A stretch of DNA of 10,855 nucleotides from C00003060 sp964440795. Its GTDB lineage: Bacteria > Desulfobacterota > Desulfobacteria > Desulfobacterales > C00003060. Below the pieces are notes generated by a model. The model was not told the DNA's origin, did not search any database, and worked only from the letters and a program-made list of their open reading frames with translations. Position numbers and translations under genes: made by a program. Every line of letters starts with the position of its first letter. Positions within the stretch are counted from its first letter, which is position 1. The DNA is taken from assembly GCA_964440795.1 (NCBI GenBank), contig CAYTTQ010000078.1, positions 1-10,855 of the forward strand. Reading direction: 5' to 3'. Below, piece by piece: positions 6,863 to 10,855 of the stretch.

Positions 6863-7980
6863 AAAAGCAGGCGCGTAATAGAGTGACGGCGGCGGTGACC
6901 GTTTTTTTGTGCCTTGCGGTTCCCTTGGGCACCGTTGCCAATGCCGGAGCCGCGATCCCCACCAGTCCACGCGCCCGGGAGGCCATCGCCAGGGTTGCGC
7001 CCAAACTCAAACAGGCACTGGCCCGGGCGGGCCTGGAATATGGGGCGCCCATTTTTATCCGGATATTCAAGCAAGAAAAGCGACTCGAACTTTGGGTTCG
7101 CCAGAGACATCGTTTTGCTTTGTTCAAGACCTATCCTGTTTGCACCTACGGCGGGAGAGGTCTGGGACCTAAAACGCAACAAGGCGACGGCAAGGCCCCG
7201 GAGGGGTTTTATTACGTACCGCCGGCCGCGCTCAATCCGGTCAGCAAATTTCACCTCTCCTTCAACCTGGGATACCCGAATCGATACGATCGGTCCCACG
7301 GCCGGACGGGCGACGCCTTGATGGTCCATGGGGACTGTGTCTCCATCGGATGCTATGCCATGACCAACCGAGGCATCGAAGAGATCTTCGCCCTGGCCGA
7401 TGCGGCCTTTAGAAAGGGCCAGCGGTTTTTCAGAGTCCATATCTTTCCGTTTCAGATGACCGACGCCAACATGGAAACATATCGCAGATCGCCCTGGCGG
7501 TCTTTCTGGGAAAATCTGAAAGAAGGGTATGACTTCTTTGAACTGAACGGACATATCCCCCCGAATGTGGAAGTCGAAGATGGGAGATATACCTTCAACG
7601 AACCCAGGAGGGCGGTCGGGGTCCGTGGATCGTCGTCACCCGATCCGGCCGGTGACCAGGGTCAACGTCAGGCCGCCGTGGCGCAGCTCCCGGGATTTCG
7701 CGGAAAAGGAAAGCGAATCGGGCCGATGCCCCTTGGGAGCGATGAGCGCGATTTTCCATCCCTTGAAATCGGCCTGCAGTTTCCGTCCAATTTCTCCAAA
7801 CAGCGTTTCGCTCTCCTGCCGGGTGCCCAATCGCCGGCCGTAGGGCGGATTCATGACGATCAGGCCCGTTTTTTTTCCCCACCGCTGTTCCTTCAAGTCC
7901 GTGGTCGACAGATCGAAGAAGTCCTTCGTGACCACCGAAATGGTTCCGGACAAATGGCGCTCAGAGACCACCTGGGATAA
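6859..7980 (+). CDS. YafK/DpaA-like L,D-transpeptidase-fold peptidoglycan enzyme with antisense-derived C-terminal extension
   Basis: A 373-residue exported protein. The signal peptide is at residues ~1-32 (TAAVTVFLCLAVPLGTVANA). The YkuD-type domain (~60-200) has the catalytic motif MVHGDCVSIGCYAMT, with His157 and nucleophile Cys165. This form of the motif is that of E. coli YafK (DpaA/LdtF), which detaches Braun lipoprotein from peptidoglycan. Family-like sequence ends near residue 247 (VEVEDGRYTF), matching the ~246-residue E. coli protein. From residue ~260 on, the reading frame is entirely antisense to the methyltransferase gene, and its composition is unlike a real domain. The start is a weak TTG directly after an in-frame TGA, with no Shine-Dalgarno of its own; GTG 6883 is an alternative. 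A lost stop codon and a possible 5' indel make gene decay or an assembly error possible. Confidence 0.75.
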   Translation: MKKQARNRVTAAVTVFLCLAVPLGTVANAGAAIPTSPRAREAIARVAPKLKQALARAGLEYGAPIFIRIFKQEKRLELWVRQRHRFALFKTYPVCTYGGRGLGPKTQQGDGKAPEGFYYVPPAALNPVSKFHLSFNLGYPNRYDRSHGRTGDALMVHGDCVSIGCYAMTNRGIEEIFALADAAFRKGQRFFRVHIFPFQMTDANMETYRRSPWRSFWENLKEGYDFFELNGHIPPNVEVEDGRYTFNEPRRAVGVRGSSSPDPAGDQGQRQAAVAQLPGFRGKGKRIGPMPLGSDERDFPSLEIGLQFPSNFSKQRFALLPGAQSPAVGRIHDDQARFFSPPLFLQVRGRQIEEVLRDHRNGSGQMALRDHLG

Positions 7981-8850
7981 GGCATCACAACTTTTTCGCA
8001 CTTTGTCGGCGGCCAGGATCACCGGGTCGGTTCGCCGGACAATGTCCGACGCCGCCGCCCGCCGGATATGATGCCATCGCTTCGGGGCGAAGGCGGGCCA
8101 GCCCATAAAGGCAAAGGAACGATAAAAGCCGGCGGGTATCCGGTCGGCGATCATGGCGGCTTCCAGCGAGAAGGTGCCGCTGCCGCACATGGGGTCGATA
8201 AGGGGTTCGACGCCGTCATAATCGGCGAAGGCCAGCACGGCCGCCGCCGTCGTCTCCCGCAAGGGGGCCCGACCGCCCTGCGTTTTCAGGCCCCGCTTGT
8301 AGAGCATCTCTCCACTACTGTCGATGGACACGGTAAACGCATCCTTGACGGCGCGGAGAAAAACCTGCTGGGGAAACCGGGCGATGTCCGCTCCCTTTGC
8401 CGCACCGCCGCCGACGGCGTCCCAGCGCCGCGCCATGGCGGCTTCACACTGTTCGGCCACCGCCTCGGTGTGGTAGAGGCGGGACTGTTTGGCACTCACC
8501 CGGATTTGCACCGGAGCGTCTTCATAGACAAAAAGTTCCCACGGCAAGGCGGCCAGCTTCTTTGCCAACTGCCTGAAATTGGTGGCGGTAAAGCTTGCGA
8601 TGCGCATCAGCACCCGGTTGGTCGTGCGCAGTGTCAAATTGGCCTGGTAGCAGTCATGAACCCGGCCCTGAAACAGCACACCTCCTTGGGTTACCGTCAG
8701 GGCCTCCGCGGGAAACCCCAGGGCCAAGAGTTCCTCCCGGCAAAGCGGTTCCAATCCCGGGGCGGTCGCCGCAAAAAAAGTATGCGTCTTGCCCTGGACA
8801 TGGCGCTTGATACGTCGGTCCAGGTTCATTCCGGTCTTACCATCGGTCAT
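7636..8850 (-). CDS. THUMP/UPF0020 class I SAM-dependent rRNA methyltransferase (RlmL N-terminal type)
   Basis: A 404-residue enzyme predicted to make N2-methylguanosine in 23S rRNA. The N-terminal ferredoxin-like/THUMP part is at residues ~20-160 (FFAATAPGLEPLCREEL, then the RNA-binding region through KQSRLYHTEAVAEQ). The linker motif YKRG-(6 residues)-APLRETTAA leads into the Rossmann methyltransferase domain. SAM motif I is DPMCGSGTFSLEAA (~219-232) and catalytic motif IV is NPPYG (~334-338). E. coli RlmL is fused to RlmK (~700 residues); this protein stops after the RlmL half, as in shorter homologues such as B. subtilis YpsC. The ATG at 8850 is chosen for the GGAA 7 nt upstream; a GTG at 8862 gives four more residues. 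The last 345 bases are overlapped antisense by the YafK-like frame. Confidence 0.85.
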   Translation of the reverse strand: MTDGKTGMNLDRRIKRHVQGKTHTFFAATAPGLEPLCREELLALGFPAEALTVTQGGVLFQGRVHDCYQANLTLRTTNRVLMRIASFTATNFRQLAKKLAALPWELFVYEDAPVQIRVSAKQSRLYHTEAVAEQCEAAMARRWDAVGGGAAKGADIARFPQQVFLRAVKDAFTVSIDSSGEMLYKRGLKTQGGRAPLRETTAAAVLAFADYDGVEPLIDPMCGSGTFSLEAAMIADRIPAGFYRSFAFMGWPAFAPKRWHHIRRAAASDIVRRTDPVILAADKVRKSCDALSQVVSERHLSGTISVVTKDFFDLSTTDLKEQRWGKKTGLIVMNPPYGRRLGTRQESETLFGEIGRKLQADFKGWKIALIAPKGHRPDSLSFSAKSRELRHGGLTLTLVTGRIG

Positions 8851-8868
8851 GAGACGTTCCACATTTAA

Positions 8869-8903
8869 GGTTCACGGTTCCGGGTTGAGGGGTCAAGTCA
8901 AGC
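8869..8903. repeat. Imperfect 7-bp tandem repeat tract
   Basis: Five consecutive heptads fit a GGTTNNN pattern with increasing drift: GGTTCAC, then GGTTCCG, then GGTTGAG, then two looser copies. The tract lies 19 bases upstream of the methyltransferase ATG and merges at its right end with the dispersed GGGGTCAAGT motif. Its position inside the likely promoter/leader of that gene means copy-number change could affect expression; this is inference. Confidence 0.45.
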
Positions 8904-8908
8904 GTCTC
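8889..8908 (+). repeat. Dispersed motif copy 2 (GGGGTCAAGT-CAAG-CGTCTC)
   Basis: This is the second copy of the motif seen at 3821-3836. It differs only by a 4-nt CAAG insertion that duplicates the preceding bases. It is intergenic, upstream of the methyltransferase gene. Confidence 0.4.
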
Positions 8909-9017
8909 TCCGCCGTCAATTAAACTTCGGACGTTGATCACTCGATTTGATGAAGGCGGGCGAAACCCTTTTTGACGGCGCTATACGGGTACCACGGGCC
9001 GGCAAGACGGTCAAAGT

Positions 9018-9037
9018 ATATCGGGGCATATCGGGAA
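9018..9037. repeat. 10-bp tandem direct repeat (ATATCGGG core)
   Basis: Two adjacent 10-mers share ATATCGGG, one helical turn apart, about 75 bases beyond the stop of the NlpC/P60 gene. A related 10-bp-period pair, CATATCGA, lies at 9677-9694 over the start of the same gene. Confidence 0.35.
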
Positions 9038-9040
9038 CCT

Positions 9041-9104
9041 AAATCCACCGCTTGCCGAGTTTGCCGGGATTTTACATCTTTCCGTTTTTTTGGGCGGTGG
9101 ATTT
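9041..9104. repeat. 11-bp inverted repeat downstream of the NlpC/P60 gene
   Basis: AAATCCACCGC (9041-9051) is perfectly mirrored by GCGGTGGATTT (9094-9104), with 42 bases between. The spacer ends in a run of seven T (9085-9091), so the structure does not follow the stem-then-T layout of an intrinsic terminator. It lies just past the stop of the NlpC/P60 gene. The ~260-base gap 8851-9112 holds otherwise only the repeats listed; I see no gene there. Confidence 0.5.
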
Positions 9105-9112
9105 GAGGGAAC

Positions 9113-9679
9113 TTATCGGCGGGTCGGGAGGACCCGGCGGGCGGTCCGGAAGTAGTGTTCCCAGTAGCGGTCATCGATGGTGGAAATGGTCACCCCTCGG
9201 CTTTTGGAGGCATGGAGAAACCGGTCGTCGGTGATATAAATGCCCACATGACGGGCATACCCGGGGGGCTGAAAAAAGACCAGGTCTCCCGGTTGCAGGG
9301 CGTACCGGCTTACCGGGGCGCCGATTTTGATCTGTCGGGCCGTGGTGCGGGGCAAGTTCATCTGAAAGACGTTTCGGTACACCGCCCAGACGAACCCGGA
9401 GCAATCCACCCCCCGGCGGCTCGTCCCGCCCATCCGGTGTCGGGTCCCTCGCCAGTCCGCATAGACGTTGCGCAGGGAGGCCTCGATGGGTGACGCCTGG
9501 GCCGCCCCGGTGTCCATCTCCGGGGAAACCCGAACGGTAGGAGAAGACCGCACCGCCGGGGAGGGCTGGCCGACACAGGCGGACAACAGACACGACAGGG
9601 CAAACAAAAGGCCCCATCGAAAGACCCCCGGGGGGACCGCCGATCTCCACGGGACGATTGGGATGTTTGTGTGTACCAT
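9113..9679 (-). CDS. NlpC/P60 family lipoprotein (MepS/Spr-like peptidoglycan endopeptidase)
   Basis: A 188-residue lipoprotein. A hydrophobic segment (residues ~20-34, GLLFALSCLLSAC) ends in the lipobox LSAC, lipidated Cys35. A Pro/Ser-rich tether (~36-65) leads to a single NlpC/P60 domain (~66-188). The catalytic Cys93 is in VDCSGFV, His144 in RHVGIYI and His156 in FLHAS, the Cys-His-His triad of the family. E. coli MepS has this layout and cuts D-Ala-mDAP crosslinks to allow wall growth. The start is fixed by an in-frame TGA nine bases upstream of the ATG. No Shine-Dalgarno is evident. It is divergent from the small membrane protein gene. Identity is confident; the exact bond cut is inferred from the family. 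Confidence 0.9.
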   Translation of the reverse strand: MVHTNIPIVPWRSAVPPGVFRWGLLFALSCLLSACVGQPSPAVRSSPTVRVSPEMDTGAAQASPIEASLRNVYADWRGTRHRMGGTSRRGVDCSGFVWAVYRNVFQMNLPRTTARQIKIGAPVSRYALQPGDLVFFQPPGYARHVGIYITDDRFLHASKSRGVTISTIDDRYWEHYFRTARRVLPTRR

Positions 9680-9746
9680 ATCGATTCATATCGACCAATT
9701 GCCGACAAAACCTTAAACGGTGGGCAACCGGTCCCGATTATTGAAC

Positions 9747-9775
9747 TTGCCTTTTTATGCTCCGCTTTCTAGACT
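9747..9775 (+). promoter_or_regulatory. Weak candidate promoter for the small membrane protein
   Basis: TTGCCT (9747-9752) and TAGACT (9770-9775), each matching four of six consensus bases, are 17 nt apart. The ATG at 9784 follows 8 nt after the -10, the same leaderless spacing as at 5678, and again there is no Shine-Dalgarno. Confidence 0.3.
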
Positions 9776-9783
9776 ATTCCCCC

Positions 9784-9999
9784 ATGAGTGTACGGGGAAA
9801 ACTGCTTCGAATCATAGGTATTCTGGCGTTGACCGTCGCCCTGGTCTGCGGTGCCGTCGTCTATTACTTCATGCCCGATGCCATCCTCGGGCGCCTCGAC
9901 GATTGGGCCGCCCTCTGCGGGTCGGGCGCCTTTTTTATCCTGGTCCGTTATGGATTCCGCGGCCGGAAACGCCAACCGACGGCCCCAAAAGCCCCCTAG
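9784..9999 (+). CDS. Small two-helix membrane protein, unknown function
   Basis: A 71-residue protein from ATG 9784 (80 residues if ATG 9757 is used). Helix 1 is at ~10-30 (IIGILALTVALVCGAVVYY) and helix 2 at ~43-57 (AALCGSGAFFILVRYGF), with an Asp-rich connector (GRLDDW) and a basic tail RGRKRQ. The strong GC bias at third positions supports real coding. Neither start has a ribosome-binding site. 9784 is preferred because MSVRGK gives a normal basic N-terminus and the best promoter candidate lies between the two ATGs. I do not recognise the family. Confidence 0.6.
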   Translation: MSVRGKLLRIIGILALTVALVCGAVVYYFMPDAILGRLDDWAALCGSGAFFILVRYGFRGRKRQPTAPKAP

Positions 10000-10118
10000 C
10001 AAGCAGTGAGAAAATCCCGTTTTTCGCTCGAAACCGCCCTCCCGCCAGTGCTCCGACCTCCGGCTGCTCCCCCCCGACGGCGGGCCATTGCTTTCCTCGG
10101 ATCCGACCCTTTGATTGT

Positions 10119-10152
10119 TACCAATAGTTCCACTCGTTGGTATTTCTTTTCC
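10119..10152 (+). terminator. Weak terminator-like hairpin
   Basis: TACCAA (10119-10124) pairs with TTGGTA (10137-10142) around a 12-nt loop, followed by a T-rich stretch (TTTCTTTT). The stem is short with only two G-C pairs, so it is marginal. Its position after the small membrane protein gene is suitable. Confidence 0.25.
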
Positions 10153-10218
10153 TAAAAGATAACCAAGTCTACCCAACACGCCCCGGCCCCCTCTCTGGCC
10201 AAAAACATGACAACTATC

Positions 10219-10227
10219 TGTTATATA
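10219..10227 (+). promoter_or_regulatory. Extended -10 candidate for the DUF5658 gene
   Basis: TG-T-TATATA forms an extended -10. No -35 hexamer is recognisable at the right distance. It would give a leader of about 105 nt before the ATG at 10340. Confidence 0.3.
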
Positions 10228-10339
10228 AGAGTAAAACGCCAAGCCACCGCCGTGGCATATAACTTTCAATATGAGTCTTTTCAGGACACAGGGCTTTATG
10301 CTGCCGATTAGATCCTGTTGGTGGGCGGGGAGGCTTGAT

Positions 10340-10804
10340 ATGCAGGCTTGCGGATTGATCGATAGACGGCGCGGCGAAGACCGGCGAAAAAACAGGGTCC
10401 CGTCCCTTCGATGGGCGTGCCTGACGGGCCGGCGCGGGGTTCCCCGACGGCAACAAGACCGGGAAGGGTGCTTTGCCATTGACGTATACGGTTCCAGGAC
10501 CGTGGCCTGGGTCTTGTTGATTCTCTCCTTAAGTGTAATGGATGCCCTCTTTACCTTGTACCTCATTGGACAGGGAGCCGTGGAGGTCAATCCGATAATG
10601 GACTATTTCCTGGCGTACGGCCCCCTCTCTTTCTTCGCCGCCAAATACCTATTGACCAGCCTGGGCGTGTTACTGGTACTGGTCAATCGACGGGCCTTCA
10701 TCTTCGGGACCCGCGTGCGGGCCCAAATCCTCTTGGTGGTCTTCGCCGCACCGTTTGCCCTGGTGGTGAAATGGCAACTCTATCTCATCTTTTTCGTCGT
10801 CTAG
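10340..10804 (+). CDS. DUF5658 family membrane protein
   Basis: A 154-residue integral membrane protein. The start at 10340 is chosen over the in-frame ATG at 10271 because GGGGAGG (10327-10333) lies 6 nt upstream. The cytoplasmic N-terminus (~1-45) is rich in Arg with the repeated RR-DRR / GRR pattern (DRRRGEDRRK, TGRRG) seen in DUF5658 proteins. Three helices follow (~54-77, ~92-116, ~127-152). The family signature DALFTLYLIGQGAVEVNP is at ~68-85, at the end of helix 1. Function is unknown. The gene is monocistronic here and convergent with the partial gene at the window edge. Confidence 0.8.
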   Translation: MQACGLIDRRRGEDRRKNRVPSLRWACLTGRRGVPRRQQDREGCFAIDVYGSRTVAWVLLILSLSVMDALFTLYLIGQGAVEVNPIMDYFLAYGPLSFFAAKYLLTSLGVLLVLVNRRAFIFGTRVRAQILLVVFAAPFALVVKWQLYLIFFVV

Positions 10805-10811
10805 GAGCTTG

Positions 10812-10855
10812 CTACCGGGTTTCCAGGTCTCTTAGTCGTTCCCGGGCCTTGTCGG
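10812..10855 (-). CDS. C-terminal end of a minus-strand gene (partial)
   Basis: Reading the minus strand inward from the window edge gives DKARERLRDLETR and a TAG at 10814-10812. The composition (charged, helical, GC-rich third positions) is that of a protein C-terminus. It lies 7 bases from the DUF5658 stop, convergent with it. Only 14 codons are visible, so no identity can be given, and the frame itself is tentative. Confidence 0.4.
   Translation of the reverse strand, partial: DKARERLRDLETR

Larger units (their letters stand above)
10000..10339. other. Intergenic region before the DUF5658 gene
   Basis: About 340 bases without a convincing gene. The left part (10000-10110) is GC-rich and looks like non-coding or decayed sequence. 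The middle (10115-10235) is distinctly AT-richer and holds the weak hairpin and promoter candidates listed separately. A frame open from ATG 10271 continues into the DUF5658 gene but lacks a ribosome-binding site. A small GCCAC/GTGGC hairpin lies at about 10243-10256. Confidence 0.5.

Noticed and set aside
8068..8868. 266-codon open frame on the plus strand
   Set aside because: It is entirely antisense to the well-supported methyltransferase, with no recognisable domains; high GC leaves long antisense frames open.
8938..9174. 78-codon minus-strand open frame over the gap after the NlpC/P60 gene
   Set aside because: It overlaps the NlpC/P60 3' end in another frame, spans the inverted repeat, has no ribosome-binding site and resembles nothing I know.
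10234..10339. Leader before the DUF5658 gene considered as a riboswitch
   Set aside because: I could not match conserved core motifs of c-di-GMP, cobalamin, SAM or other common riboswitches.
9769..10590. 273-codon minus-strand open frame
   Set aside because: It covers a GC-rich intergenic stretch and runs antisense to two supported genes. No start signal and no family-like segments.
1..10855. CRISPR array, tRNA or rRNA genes
   Set aside because: No regularly spaced long direct repeats were seen, and no cloverleaf with a GTTCRA-type T-loop or rRNA-like stretch was recognised by eye.

Overview
The window comes from a high-GC bacterium. Most genes have strongly GC-biased third codon positions, and the envelope proteins (lipoproteins, an AsmA/DUF748-type protein, a YafK-type L,D-transpeptidase-fold enzyme, an NlpC/P60 lipoprotein) point to a Gram-negative with an outer membrane. 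The gene set would fit a deltaproteobacterium (Desulfobacterota). That lineage is an inference from gene content; no ribosomal or other lineage-defining marker is present.

Layout. (1) Positions 1-480 are relatively AT-rich. They hold a minus-strand addiction-module antitoxin followed by a toxin reading frame that breaks after about ten codons, and a strong nested palindrome upstream. (2) 791-3745 is one very large plus-strand DUF748 protein with an OmpA-like C-terminal part. (3) 3746-5512 is a scarred accessory segment. It contains the N-terminal DNA-binding part of a WYL-type regulator (minus), an AT-rich Fic-domain gene with its own promoter and operator-like repeats (plus), and the first ~41 codons of an Old Yellow Enzyme-type oxidoreductase (minus), cut off just where the Fic gene ends. 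(4) 5678-7980 is a plus-strand run of exported proteins: an unrecognised lipoprotein, a DUF5086-like secreted protein, and a YafK/DpaA-like peptidoglycan enzyme. The last has an unusual start (a short SD-bearing leader ORF whose stop overlaps a TTG start) and a 3' end running about 345 bases antisense into the next gene. (5) 7636-8850 (minus) is a THUMP/UPF0020 rRNA methyltransferase of the RlmL type. (6) 9113-9679 (minus) is an NlpC/P60 lipoprotein. (7) 9784-10804 (plus) has a small two-helix membrane protein and a DUF5658 membrane protein. The last 44 bases appear to be the C-terminus of a convergent minus-strand gene.

How it fits together. The native part is mostly envelope maintenance: one lipid-transport-like protein, two peptidoglycan-acting enzymes with different cleavage chemistries, and several small membrane or lipoproteins. 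The accessory part is a toxin-antitoxin remnant on one side of the DUF748 gene and a Fic insertion on the other, with truncated genes marking the junctions. I did not find a clearly new multi-gene defence or metabolic system. The most unusual items are the architecture of the YafK-like gene, the Fic island with its truncated flanking genes, and the uncharacterised lipoprotein/DUF5086-like/YafK-like gene set.
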